Source of the DNA: Emergencia sp.
GTDB lineage: Bacteria > Bacillota > Clostridia > Peptostreptococcales > Anaerovoracaceae
Reading direction: 5' to 3'
NCBI GenBank assembly: GCA_022767345.1
Contig: JALEOD010000044.1
Location: 1-64,000 of the forward strand
DNA: 64,000 nt
The translations under genes and the position numbers were made by a program. Every line of letters begins with the position of its first letter. The first letter of the stretch is position 1. Below are positions 41,773 to 50,285 of this stretch, one piece after another. The notes beneath the pieces are model-generated. The model was not told the origin of the DNA and did no database searches. It worked only from the letters and a program-made list of their open reading frames with translations.

Positions 41773-42015
41773 ATGTTAAGCACGGACAAACTAAAGAATA
41801 AAGAGGTTATTAACATGCGGGACGGAAGAAGCCTTGGTTTCATCTATGATATAGAAGTGAATCTGGAGAAAGGAACCATTGACGGTGTTATTATACCTGC
41901 GGAGCGGGGGCTGTTTCGCTTCTTTGGAAACAGAGAGGACGACTTTGTCATTAAGTGGGACAGAATCAGAACCATCGGAGATGATGTGGTGCTGGTGGAT
42001 TTAGAGGGCTATTGA
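41773..42015 (+). CDS. YlmC/YmxH-family sporulation protein (PRC-barrel)
   Basis: An 80-residue PRC-barrel protein with the typical sequence NKEVINMRDGRSLGFIYDIE and ERGLFRFFGNREDDFVIKW. Members are conserved in spore formers and annotated as sporulation proteins of unknown biochemical role. AAGGGGGAAA precedes the ATG. It lies about 80 bases upstream of nrdR, an arrangement I recall in other Clostridia. Confidence 0.9.
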   Translation: MLSTDKLKNKEVINMRDGRSLGFIYDIEVNLEKGTIDGVIIPAERGLFRFFGNREDDFVIKWDRIRTIGDDVVLVDLEGY

Positions 42016-42098
42016 AGATTTTTCCTTGCAAAAACCACAATATGTAGTAAAATGGAAAAGTAAACTGTTTCCAGAGGAAAATCGAGGAGGAATATCAG

Positions 42099-42554
42099 AT
42101 GAAGTGCCCATACTGTGAGAATCCGGATACAAAGGTAATCGATTCCAGACCGACAGAGGAAGGACATGCAATTAGAAGAAGACGTGGCTGCGAGAAGTGC
42201 GGCAAACGTTTTACAACTTATGAGAAAGTAGAAGAATCCATCATCATGATTATTAAAAAGGACGGCCGCAGGGAATCCTTTGACAGAAATAAAGTGATGA
42301 ACGGGATAGTCAAGGCATGTGAGAAACGTCCGGTTTCTATGGCGGATATCGAACGAATTGTCAGTGAAATTGAGCGAGGACTGAATAATTTGATGGAAAA
42401 GGAAGTCGACAGTACTTTTATCGGAGAGTTAATTATGGAGCAGCTCAAAAAGCTGGACGAGGTTGCTTACGTCAGATTTGCGTCAGTATACCGGCAGTTC
42501 ACCGATGTGAATACTTTCATCAAGGAAATTGAGAAACTCATTGGAAACAAGTAA
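42099..42554 (+). CDS. nrdR: Ribonucleotide reductase repressor NrdR
   Basis: A 151-residue regulator that senses ATP/dATP and represses ribonucleotide reductase genes. The N-terminal zinc ribbon is CPYCENPDTKVIDSRP...RRRGCEKCGKRFTTYE, and the ATP-cone follows (IIKKDGRRESFDRNKVMNGI). Length fits the family (about 150). GAGGAGG precedes the ATG. The cmk gene starts 16 bases after its stop. Confidence 0.97.
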   Translation: MKCPYCENPDTKVIDSRPTEEGHAIRRRRGCEKCGKRFTTYEKVEESIIMIIKKDGRRESFDRNKVMNGIVKACEKRPVSMADIERIVSEIERGLNNLMEKEVDSTFIGELIMEQLKKLDEVAYVRFASVYRQFTDVNTFIKEIEKLIGNK

Positions 42555-42570
42555 AACACAGGAGAGGTAC

Positions 42571-43224
42571 ATGAAAGAAATTATAAGAATCGCAGTAGAT
42601 GGACCCAGCGGCGCCGGCAAAAGCACCATAGCGAAAGCCATCGCAAAGAAACTTTGCATAGACTATATCGATACAGGCGCCATGTACAGAGCGGTAGGTT
42701 ATAAGATGCTGCAGGAGGGCATTGCTATGGACGATATTCCTGCCATTGCCGAAATGTTAAAGAAAACTGAAATTGACTTTTCCGGCGGAAATATCTATTT
42801 GGATGGAGAGAATATCAACGATAGGATCAGAACAGAAGAAATCTCAAAGCAGGCTTCTGACTGCTCTGCCCTTGGCATCGTCAGAGCTAAGCTGACAGAA
42901 CAGCAGCAGAAGATGGGCGAGAAGAAGAGCGTCATCATGGACGGCAGAGATATAGGAACTGTAGTATTCCCAGAGGCGGAATTTAAGTTTTACATTACGG
43001 CAACAGCAGAAGAGCGCGCAAGCAGACGCTATAAAGAGTTGATTGCGAAAGGCGAGGATGTAACCTATGAGAAGGTGCTTGCGGATATCAAACAGCGGGA
43101 TTACAATGACTCCACCAGAGAAATTAATCCCTTAAAGAAAGCGGATGACGCGTTGGAGTTGGATACGACAGAGATGGGAATTGAAGAAGTCATAGATTTT
43201 ATCAGCAAGGAGATGAACAAATAA
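42571..43224 (+). CDS. cmk: Cytidylate kinase
   Basis: A 217-residue kinase that phosphorylates CMP and dCMP. It has P-loop AVDGPSGAGKSTIAKAIA (residues 8-25), the substrate motif YIDTGAMYRAVGYK, and DGRDIGTVVFPEAEFKFYIT. The ATG at 42571 is preferred over earlier in-frame codons because GGAGAGG lies seven bases before it and the family starts here. Its stop overlaps the next start codon (TAATG). Confidence 0.96.
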   Translation: MKEIIRIAVDGPSGAGKSTIAKAIAKKLCIDYIDTGAMYRAVGYKMLQEGIAMDDIPAIAEMLKKTEIDFSGGNIYLDGENINDRIRTEEISKQASDCSALGIVRAKLTEQQQKMGEKKSVIMDGRDIGTVVFPEAEFKFYITATAEERASRRYKELIAKGEDVTYEKVLADIKQRDYNDSTREINPLKKADDALELDTTEMGIEEVIDFISKEMNK

Positions 43225-44465
43225 TGGCGACAGTCAGACCATTTCGGGCGATCAGGCCGGCAAAAGAAAAAGCAGAAGATGTTATTGCGCTTCCTTATGA
43301 TGTCATGAACAGGGAAGAAGCTGCTGAAATGGCGAAGGGAAATCCGGACAGTTTTCTGCATATCAGCAGAGCTGAAATCGATCTGCCGGAAGAGACAAAT
43401 CCTTACAGCGCAGTTGTTTACGAGAAAGGCAGAGACAACATTGCGGATTTTTTAAAAAAGGGAGTGCTGTTAGAGGAAGAAAGACCTGCCCTTTATATTT
43501 ACAGACAGCAGATGGACGGCAGATTTCAGACCGGTATCGTAGGGTGCTGCAGCATTGATGCCTATGAAAGCAACGATATTAAGAAACATGAATTGACCAG
43601 GGTCGAAAAAGAACAGGACCGAATCAATCATTTCGATATCTGCAGCGCAAATACAGAGCCGATATTTTTGACTTACAGGGACAGCAGTGACATCGATGGT
43701 GTTATCTGCGATTATATGAAACATCATGAGCCGGTGTACGATTTGACTACTTCTGACAGCATTGGACATACTCTGTGGATTGTGGATGAAGAGGCGGTAA
43801 TCGCAGAACTCTGCGCGGAGTTTGAAAAGGTGCCTGCCCTTTACATCGCTGACGGGCATCATAGAAGCGCATCTGCCTACAAAGTTGGTATGAAACGCAG
43901 ACAGGCATGTCCGGACTATACCGGTGAGGAAGAATTCAACTATTTTATGGCGGTAATTTTCCCGGACAGCCAGTTGAAAATCTTTGACTACAACAGAGTT
44001 GTAAAGGACTTGAACGGTTATACGGAAAAGGAACTCGTTGAGAAAATTGAGGCGGCGGGTTTTATCGTTACGGAAAAAGGCGCTGATAGCTACAGACCGC
44101 AGCGCACCCACGAATTCTCCATGTACCTGAGCGGTATGTGGTACAGTCTGCAGGCAAAAGATGAACTGGTGCCGGAGGATGTTATCGGAGCGCTGGATGT
44201 TTCTATTCTGCAGAATCATGTTTTGAAACCGATTCTTGGAATTTCCGATCCCCGTACAGATAAAAGAATTGATTTTATCGGCGGAATCAGAGGTCTCGAA
44301 GAATTAAAACGCCGTGCGGACAGTGATATGAAGCTGGCATTTGCGGTATATCCGGTGACTATGGCTGAACTGATGCACATCGCTGACTGTGGTGAAATCA
44401 TGCCGCCGAAATCCACCTGGTTTGAACCGAAGCTTGGAAGCGGACTGTTTATGCACCGCATTTAA
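43224..44465 (+). CDS. DUF1015 family protein
   Basis: A 413-residue protein of the DUF1015 family (PF06245), with N-terminal ATVRPFRAIRPAKEKAEDVI, ALPYDVMNREEA, HELTRVEKEQDRI, the central IADGHHRSASAYK and the C-terminal KSTWFEPKLGSGLFMHR. Related ParB-like proteins act as serine kinases, so a small-molecule kinase role is possible but unproven. It overlaps cmk by one base and is closed by a terminator. Length is normal for the family. Confidence 0.9.
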   Translation: MATVRPFRAIRPAKEKAEDVIALPYDVMNREEAAEMAKGNPDSFLHISRAEIDLPEETNPYSAVVYEKGRDNIADFLKKGVLLEEERPALYIYRQQMDGRFQTGIVGCCSIDAYESNDIKKHELTRVEKEQDRINHFDICSANTEPIFLTYRDSSDIDGVICDYMKHHEPVYDLTTSDSIGHTLWIVDEEAVIAELCAEFEKVPALYIADGHHRSASAYKVGMKRRQACPDYTGEEEFNYFMAVIFPDSQLKIFDYNRVVKDLNGYTEKELVEKIEAAGFIVTEKGADSYRPQRTHEFSMYLSGMWYSLQAKDELVPEDVIGALDVSILQNHVLKPILGISDPRTDKRIDFIGGIRGLEELKRRADSDMKLAFAVYPVTMAELMHIADCGEIMPPKSTWFEPKLGSGLFMHRI

Positions 44466-44488
44466 AATCACAGGTAGAATGAATAAAG

Positions 44489-44528
44489 AAAGACTTTGCG
44501 GAAAAACTAACTGCAAAGTCTTTTTTTT
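44489..44528 (+). terminator. Terminator after the DUF1015 gene
   Basis: AAAGACTTTGC (44489-44499) pairs with GCAAAGTCTTT (44513-44523), followed by further Ts. Confidence 0.9.
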
Positions 44529-44552
44529 ATCATTTTTGCGGGAGGAAGACCC

Positions 44553-46139
44553 ATGGTGAAGCTGTATGGAAAACGTGTGAGAATCATTGGAATTGCAGGG
44601 CTGGCACTATTTCTGGCGCTGGCTGGCAGATTGTATTATATTCAGGTTCTGTGCGGACAGGAGCTGGCGGCAGGGGCGCTGGGGCAGCAAATCATAAAGG
44701 TGCAGTCGGTCAATAACCGAGGCACCATTTATGACAGGAATATGATTCCCCTCACGGACAGTGGGTGCAGTTATTACTACCTTGTGGAAGAGGAAAAGTG
44801 CGACGCAGGATTTGACCTTTTGATGAAGCGTGTGCAGGCAGAAGAGGCGGGCGCCAAAGGCGGCGGCTATAAAGTGTATAAAACTGACGTGTACGATGAA
44901 GAGGTCAATGAAACTCTGCTAACCCGTTACAGAGCCTATGGATTCTGTCTCGGAAGCAGATATGAGGATGAGCAGATTGCCGCCCATCTGATCGGTTATG
45001 TCAGCGGGGAAGAAAAGACCGGGGCGGCGGGACTTGAAAAGATGTTCCAGTACCGGCTGTCTGCGTCTTCCGCAAAGCTTTTGATGATGGGAAGTGGAAT
45101 AGGTGCGCCTATTTCTGGAATTGGCGTCAGAAAGGCAGAGAACCGCACTATCATTGATCCTGCTACGGTGGTGACTACAATTGACAGCAGCCTGCAGAGA
45201 AAAATTGAGGAAATTTTGGACCGCGAGAATATTTCTGGGGCGGTAGTCGTAATGAAGCCGGGAAGCGGACAGATTCTGGCCATGGCCAGCGCACCGGATT
45301 TCAATCCCAATCAGGTGGAGGACTATCTTAATTCCGAGCAGGGAGAACTGGTCAACAAGGCAGTACAGGGAATATATCCGCCGGGCTCAGTGTTCAAAAT
45401 TGTTGTAGCCGCTGCCGCCCTGGAAAGCGGTGCGGCCGATTTGACGCAGACCTATCACTGCACAGGAAAGACAGAAATCAACGGAGTAACGCTGATCTGT
45501 GACGACCATCCAGATGGTCATGGCGAAGTAGACTTTGAGGACGCATTTGCACTGTCCTGCAACGGATTTTTTGCCCATCTGGCGGAAAAAACGGGCTCCG
45601 AAACCATCGTGGAAATGGCGCAGCGGATGGGCTTTGGAAAAGCTGTCATTGCAGGATTTCCCGATGAGGAGGCGGGGGCTTTTCCGGAGGAAAATGAGAG
45701 AAGTGACAAAGGTCTTTCTAACTTTGCCATCGGTCAGGGGAGTCTTCTGGTTACGCCGATGCAAATTGCAAAGATGACCAATATTATTGCTTCCTGCGGC
45801 GTGGACTATGGAGCCAGTCTTATCATGGGCAAGGAAAGTCAGTCGTCCGGGGGAACCAGAGTGATGACCGAAGTAACCGCAAAAGAGATTGCCGCTATGA
45901 TGGAAGCAGTCTGTGAAAGGGGAACCGCCTCCGGTGCCGGTCTGCACAGGAGGGCGGCGGGAAAAACCGGGTCTGCTGAGGCAGGCACTGGAGAAAGTTA
46001 TACGGTTCACGGCTGGTTTACCGGTTTTTTTCCGGCAGAAGACCCTGAATATACTGTGACAGTGATTGTGGAAAATGGAAAGACAGGAAGCCGTTCTGCA
46101 CTTCCTGTCTTTGAGGAGATTGTAAATTTTCTCTACTGA
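44553..46139 (+). CDS. Penicillin-binding protein, transpeptidase (class B)
   Basis: A 528-residue class B penicillin-binding protein with one N-terminal membrane helix (about 9-30; IIGIAGLALFLALAGRLYY). Next come the dimerisation segment NNRGTIYDRNMIPL and the transpeptidase domain with SxxK in PPGSVFKIV, SxN in SCNGFF and KTG in AGKTGSAE. It cross-links peptidoglycan. The position next to sigK and the relatively short pedestal suggest a SpoVD-like sporulation role, but a vegetative role cannot be excluded. Its 3' end overlaps the convergent sigK by seven bases. Confidence 0.9.
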   Translation: MVKLYGKRVRIIGIAGLALFLALAGRLYYIQVLCGQELAAGALGQQIIKVQSVNNRGTIYDRNMIPLTDSGCSYYYLVEEEKCDAGFDLLMKRVQAEEAGAKGGGYKVYKTDVYDEEVNETLLTRYRAYGFCLGSRYEDEQIAAHLIGYVSGEEKTGAAGLEKMFQYRLSASSAKLLMMGSGIGAPISGIGVRKAENRTIIDPATVVTTIDSSLQRKIEEILDRENISGAVVVMKPGSGQILAMASAPDFNPNQVEDYLNSEQGELVNKAVQGIYPPGSVFKIVVAAAALESGAADLTQTYHCTGKTEINGVTLICDDHPDGHGEVDFEDAFALSCNGFFAHLAEKTGSETIVEMAQRMGFGKAVIAGFPDEEAGAFPEENERSDKGLSNFAIGQGSLLVTPMQIAKMTNIIASCGVDYGASLIMGKESQSSGGTRVMTEVTAKEIAAMMEAVCERGTASGAGLHRRAAGKTGSAEAGTGESYTVHGWFTGFFPAEDPEYTVTVIVENGKTGSRSALPVFEEIVNFLY

Positions 46140-46759
46140 TGAAATCCGTTCCGCAGTTTTTCCAGCGCGCGCTTTTCAATTCTGGAGACATAGGAACGAC
46201 TTATATTCATAGAGGCGGCAATTTCTCTCTGGGTTTTTGCGTCTCTTCCGGAGAGCCCGTAGCGCAGACAGATGATTTCCTTTTCTCTGGGTGTCAGCAC
46301 TTTTTCTATGATTTGGTAAAGTTCTTTTATCTGGAACTTTAGATTGAGATTATCAACAATTTCATCGGGATCTGTGCCCAGAATGTCGTTGAGACTGATT
46401 TCGTTCCCATCTTTATCGGTGCCGATGGGCAGGCTGATGGAAACCTCCTGCTTATTTTTCTTTGAGGCGCGGATATTCATCAGAATTTCGTTTTCGATAC
46501 ATCTTGCTGCGTAGGTAGCAAGTCTTGCGGCTTTTTTGCTGGTGTATGTATTGATTGCTTTTATCAGTCCAATGGATCCAATGGAAATTAAATCTTCTAA
46601 AGGGGTATTGGCTCCTGTATATTTTCTGGCAATATGGGCGACCAGACGGAGATTTCTTTCGATTAAAACGTCTTTCGCCAAGGGGTCGCCAGCTTCCATC
46701 AATTCAACGTACATTTTTTCTTCATTTTCTGAAAGTGGCAGTGGAAAGGAACTGCTCAT
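46133..46759 (-). CDS. sigK: RNA polymerase sigma factor SigK (sporulation, mother cell)
   Basis: A 208-residue sigma factor. Region 2 reads ERNLRLVAHIARKY, DLISIGSIGLIKAINTY and RLATYAARCIENEILM, and region 4 ends TQREIAASMNISRSYVSRIE, all typical of sigma-K. It begins directly with SSSFPLPLSENEEKMYVEL, which aligns with mature B. subtilis sigma-K after its pro-sequence. An in-frame stop lies seven codons upstream of the ATG, so no pro-sequence can be encoded here. The gene is intact with no skin element. GAGGGGG precedes the ATG. Confidence 0.92.
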   Translation of the reverse strand: MSSSFPLPLSENEEKMYVELMEAGDPLAKDVLIERNLRLVAHIARKYTGANTPLEDLISIGSIGLIKAINTYTSKKAARLATYAARCIENEILMNIRASKKNKQEVSISLPIGTDKDGNEISLNDILGTDPDEIVDNLNLKFQIKELYQIIEKVLTPREKEIICLRYGLSGRDAKTQREIAASMNISRSYVSRIEKRALEKLRNGFHQ

Positions 46760-46784
46760 ATATGTAACCCCCTCTTCGAATTAA

Positions 46785-46811
46785 ACTATATGCGAAAAGA
46801 GAGGGTGAAGT
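46785..46811 (-). promoter_or_regulatory. Sigma-K-like promoter candidate of sigK
   Basis: On the minus strand AC, 17 bases and CATATAGTT come close to the sigma-K consensus AC-N17-CATAnnnTA, with one mismatch at the last base. It lies about 26 bases before the sigK start. It would allow autoregulation, which is known for Bacillus sigK. A match this short can arise by chance. Confidence 0.35.
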
Positions 46812-46858
46812 GCATGACTACCTTGAAATAGGCATGGTTCTAAATTTAGAAGCCTCGC

Positions 46859-47023
46859 CTATTTTACCTGGAAGGACATGCAGTCTGTGCACTGGCACTG
46901 GGTCGGATTTGCTTCATGTGTGCCGACGGTGATCGCATCCAGGGAACAGTGATTGCCATCACCTGCGATGTGCTTGCACTGAGTGACAGTGCAGTTGATT
47001 TTCTGATTACAACATTGACTCAT
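46859..47023 (-). CDS. DUF1540 cysteine-rich mini-protein
   Basis: A 54-residue protein below the size usually called as a gene. It carries CTVTQCKHIAGDGNHCSL, DAITVGTHEANPTQCQCTDC and MSF, matching the DUF1540 pattern of paired cysteines with IxVGxHE and TDCxSF. Ten cysteines and histidines suggest zinc or iron binding. The function is unknown; family members are common in spore-forming Clostridia. GAGGAGG lies eight bases before the ATG. It is divergent from radC and lies upstream of sigK on the same strand. Confidence 0.88.
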   Translation of the reverse strand: MSQCCNQKINCTVTQCKHIAGDGNHCSLDAITVGTHEANPTQCQCTDCMSFQVK

Positions 47024-47095
47024 AATAAAACCTCCTCATCACGTTTTCTCAATCAATATTTTGCCCGACTTTCACAAAAATATAAGGTCTTTTGC

Positions 47096-47124
47096 TTGTA
47101 AGGGGCGAAAAATAATGATATAAT
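47096..47124 (+). promoter_or_regulatory. Promoter of radC and the mre cluster
   Basis: TTGTAA (47096-47101), a 17-base spacer and TATAAT (47119-47124), preceded by TG to give an extended -10 (TGATATAAT). It lies 80 bases before radC. Confidence 0.7.
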
Positions 47125-47204
47125 TTATGGTGATATTTTGCGATTAATTCAAAATGGAATGGAAATTGTTACGGCAGATTTTATCAGCATAGAGAGGAAA
47201 TGAT

Positions 47205-47885
47205 ATGCAAATAAAATTATTGCCCGAAAACGAAAGACCTGTTGAGAAAGCATGCAGGGCCGGAGTGGACAAGTTGTCCAGCGCCGAGCTTCTTGCACTG
47301 ATTCTCCATACAGGCACGAAAAACAAGTCAGCAATCGGTCTTGGAGAAGATGTGCTTTCGGCATTTTCAGGGGGCATCAGCCAGTTAGGCGGCTGCACCT
47401 TAGAGGATCTTCTTAAGATTGAGGGTATCGGACCTTCCAAAGCCTGCAGTATTTTGGGAGCTATAGAACTTGGCAAGCGCATTGCGGCAAGCATGCCCAC
47501 AGGGCGCAGCGCCATCACAGGCTCTGAGGATATTGCCAGACTTTTTATGGAGGAGCTGCGTTATCAGAAAAAGGAACATTTCAAATCTGTACTGGTCAAC
47601 ACAAAGAGTGAAATTATCGCTGTTGATGCTGTATCTGTGGGTGAGCTTTCAAGCACTGTCATCCACCCGAGAGAAGTTTTCCAGCTGGCAATCAGAAAGA
47701 GCGCTGCTGCTGTAATCTTTATCCACAATCATCCCAGCGGAGACCCGACTCCAAGCAGTCAGGACATCGAAACCACAAAGAGGCTGATCGAAGCAGGAAA
47801 GCTTCTTGGAATCAGAGTTCTTGACCACGTCATTATCGGCGATGGCAGGTATGTAAGTATGGGAGCAACGGGATTGATGGAGTAA
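47205..47885 (+). CDS. radC: RadC-family JAB-domain protein
   Basis: A 226-residue protein with an N-terminal helix-hairpin-helix (KIEGIGPSKACSILGAIELG) and a C-terminal JAB/MPN metalloprotease-like domain with zinc motif FIHNHPSGDPTPSSQD. Despite the name, a DNA-repair role is doubtful; the enzyme activity is unknown. It is classically found directly upstream of mreB, as here. AGAGGAAA precedes the ATG. Confidence 0.95.
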   Translation: MQIKLLPENERPVEKACRAGVDKLSSAELLALILHTGTKNKSAIGLGEDVLSAFSGGISQLGGCTLEDLLKIEGIGPSKACSILGAIELGKRIAASMPTGRSAITGSEDIARLFMEELRYQKKEHFKSVLVNTKSEIIAVDAVSVGELSSTVIHPREVFQLAIRKSAAAVIFIHNHPSGDPTPSSQDIETTKRLIEAGKLLGIRVLDHVIIGDGRYVSMGATGLME

Positions 47886-47913
47886 ACGTGATAGAATTTT
47901 TGGAGGTAACAGA

Positions 47914-48957
47914 ATGTTTAACTTATTTTCGGCAAAGGATATGGGAATCGATTTAGGGACTGCAAACACCCTGATTTATATTAAAGATAAGGGTATTGTA
48001 CTCAATGAGCCGTCTGTCATCGCGATGGACAACCGAAGAGGCGTGACCCTTGCGGTGGGGGCGCAGGCAAAGGATATGATCGGAAAGGCGCCAGCCAATA
48101 TCAGTGTCATCAGACCGCTGGAAGACGGTGTTATTTCTGACTTTGACCGGACGGCAGATATGCTGAAAGCTTTCGTTGAAAAGGCTGCAGCAACCAATAA
48201 AGTGAAAAATTTCCGTGTGGTAGTCGGCGTGCCCAGCGGTGTCACTGAGGTAGAAAAGAGAGCCGTTGAAGAGACTGTCAGAAATATGGGCGCATCGGAA
48301 GTATATATTTTAGAAGAGCCGATGGCGGCTGCAATCGGAGCAGGTCTTGATGTAGACAGTTCTACGGCCTGCATGATTGCCGATATCGGCGGAGGCACGA
48401 CAGATATTGCCATTATTGCCCTGGGTGGTATTGTAGCAAGTTCTTCCATCCGTCACGCCGGGGATAAGTTTAACGATGCAATCATTCAATATATGAGAAA
48501 AAGACATGCCCTGCTGATTGGTGAAAAGACAGCGGAATACCTGAAGATTCAGGTGGGCGCAGCATGTCTTGACCTTGACGAAAACGGCGATGAAATCATC
48601 ACTTCTGTCAATGCCAGCGGCAGAGACATTATTTCCGGTCTGCCGAAGATTCTGGAGGTAACCAACAGAGATATCATGATGGCGCTGCAGGAATCTGTGG
48701 ATATTATCGTCGATGGTGTAAAAGCTACTATAGAGAAAGCACCTCCTGAAATTGCGGCAGATATCGCAGCCAATGGCATGATTCTTTCTGGCGGAGGCGG
48801 TATGATTCATAATTTGGATCTGATGATTGAAAGAAGAACCGGCGTTAAAGCAAATATTGCAGAAAATGCTTTTGAGGCTGTAGCGCTGGGTACAGGTATG
48901 AGCCTGAACAATATTGAGAAACTGAAAATCTATGCGACCAGCATTAATAGAAGATAG
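47914..48957 (+). CDS. mreB: Rod-shape-determining actin homologue MreB
   Basis: A 347-residue actin-like ATPase that forms membrane-bound filaments guiding lateral wall synthesis. The phosphate loops are visible: MGIDLGTANTLIYIKDKGIV and MIADIGGGTTDIAIIALGG. The adenosine motif ILSGGGGMIHNLD and the membrane-associated FNLFSAKDMG N-terminus are also present. Length matches the family. GGAGG precedes the ATG. mreC starts 12 bases after the stop. Confidence 0.97.
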   Translation: MFNLFSAKDMGIDLGTANTLIYIKDKGIVLNEPSVIAMDNRRGVTLAVGAQAKDMIGKAPANISVIRPLEDGVISDFDRTADMLKAFVEKAAATNKVKNFRVVVGVPSGVTEVEKRAVEETVRNMGASEVYILEEPMAAAIGAGLDVDSSTACMIADIGGGTTDIAIIALGGIVASSSIRHAGDKFNDAIIQYMRKRHALLIGEKTAEYLKIQVGAACLDLDENGDEIITSVNASGRDIISGLPKILEVTNRDIMMALQESVDIIVDGVKATIEKAPPEIAADIAANGMILSGGGGMIHNLDLMIERRTGVKANIAENAFEAVALGTGMSLNNIEKLKIYATSINRR

Positions 48958-48969
48958 GAATAACAGGGT

Positions 48970-49788
48970 ATGAAGTGGATTAAAAGTCATAAGTTAATCA
49001 GTTTTCTTCTGGCAGTGATTCTGCTGAGTCTGCTTTTTCTGGCAGGCTCCGTTGCTGCGGGAGGAAGCGGCAATATTGTAACCGGCGTCTTTAACCGTAT
49101 CTATACGGCTATTGAGCGTCCTGTTACGGCTGTAGCCGGGGGGATTTCCAATCATGTCTCGGGTATTTTCTCGTATCAGCAGCTTCAGGAGGAAAATGAG
49201 GCGCTGAAGGAAGAAAACCAGAAACTGAAGGAACAGGTAACCGGACTGACCCTTTCTGCCAATGAACTGAAAGAACTGAAGAATTTGTCTAAAGTTTTGA
49301 ATTTTAAGGGAATCAGCGGAAGCGGAGATATCGTATCGGCAGATGTGGTATCTATGGATGGCACTAACTGGATGAACATTTTTACAATTAATGTGGGAAC
49401 TGAAAGCGGCGTTTCTGAAGGCAGTGTTGTTGTTTGCGGAGAAGGTCTTGTCGGCAAGGTGCATTCCGCAGGCAAAGGCTGGGCCAAGGTGGTCTCCATG
49501 ATTGACGAATCCAGCCGCATTACCTTCAAGGTCTCGGGCAATCTGAAACTGATTGGCGTGGTGGAAGGCTCTGCTGACGGAATCCTGAGCGGTTTTATGC
49601 TGGACAGCAATGCCAAAGTAGCAGAAGGCGACCGCCTGGTGACAAGCGGTATGGGATTGTTTCCTGCAGGGATTGAAATCGGCAGGATTACCAAGGTCAG
49701 ATATGACAGCGATGAGCAGCTGCAAAAGGTGGACATCAAGTCCTCAGTTGATTTTAAATCTTTGCAGAAAGTTACGGTGATCTTATGA
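48970..49788 (+). CDS. mreC: Rod-shape-determining protein MreC
   Basis: A 272-residue bitopic protein. An N-terminal membrane helix (LISFLLAVILLSLLFLAGSV) is followed by a coiled coil (QLQEENEALKEENQKLKEQV) and a beta-rich outer domain with GTESGVSEGSVVVCGEGLVG. It links MreB to PBP2 and RodA. It overlaps mreD by four bases, implying coupled translation. Confidence 0.95.
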   Translation: MKWIKSHKLISFLLAVILLSLLFLAGSVAAGGSGNIVTGVFNRIYTAIERPVTAVAGGISNHVSGIFSYQQLQEENEALKEENQKLKEQVTGLTLSANELKELKNLSKVLNFKGISGSGDIVSADVVSMDGTNWMNIFTINVGTESGVSEGSVVVCGEGLVGKVHSAGKGWAKVVSMIDESSRITFKVSGNLKLIGVVEGSADGILSGFMLDSNAKVAEGDRLVTSGMGLFPAGIEIGRITKVRYDSDEQLQKVDIKSSVDFKSLQKVTVIL

Positions 49789-50285
49789 AGTATCGGCAGG
49801 GATTCTTCCTATATCTAGGGGCGTTTTTTCTTCAGCCTTTTTTGCAGAACCTGATTCCTAGTTTTGGAAATCATGTGAACCTGCTTTTATGTCTGACAGT
49901 GGTGCTGACTTTTTTATATGACGAGCAGCTTCCGGGCATTCTTTGGGGATTTGTTTTTGGGCTGCTCTATGATATCGTCTTTGGCATTTATCTGGGACCG
50001 GGCGTTACCGCATTGGTTGTGACGGGCGTTGCAGTTTTAGTGCTGAGAGAGTTTGTCAATATAGAGAATTTTTTCAACGCTTTGATTACGATGCTGGTTT
50101 CCACCTGGATGTACACATCAGTATACTGGGGAATTTATTTTGTGCTGGGAAGTCCGTACAGTTATATCTATGCGATGAAAACCGTGCCGCTGCAGCTTCT
50201 GTTCAACTGTCTGGTTGCGGCAGCAGTATATTTGATTCTTATTAAAAGGGTAAAAAAACACAGAAGAGATAGGTATTTTAAATGA
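49785..50285 (+). CDS. mreD: Rod-shape-determining protein MreD
   Basis: A 166-residue membrane protein with about five transmembrane segments and the family-like GFVFGLLYDIVFGIYLGP stretch. It completes the MreBCD complex of the elongasome. ATGA overlaps link it to both mreC upstream and the PBP2 gene downstream. Confidence 0.92.
   Translation: MKYRQGFFLYLGAFFLQPFLQNLIPSFGNHVNLLLCLTVVLTFLYDEQLPGILWGFVFGLLYDIVFGIYLGPGVTALVVTGVAVLVLREFVNIENFFNALITMLVSTWMYTSVYWGIYFVLGSPYSYIYAMKTVPLQLLFNCLVAAAVYLILIKRVKKHRRDRYFK

Noticed and set aside
46133..46759. sigK interrupted by a skin-like element
   Set aside because: Regions 2 to 4 are continuous in one frame with no recombinase or gap.
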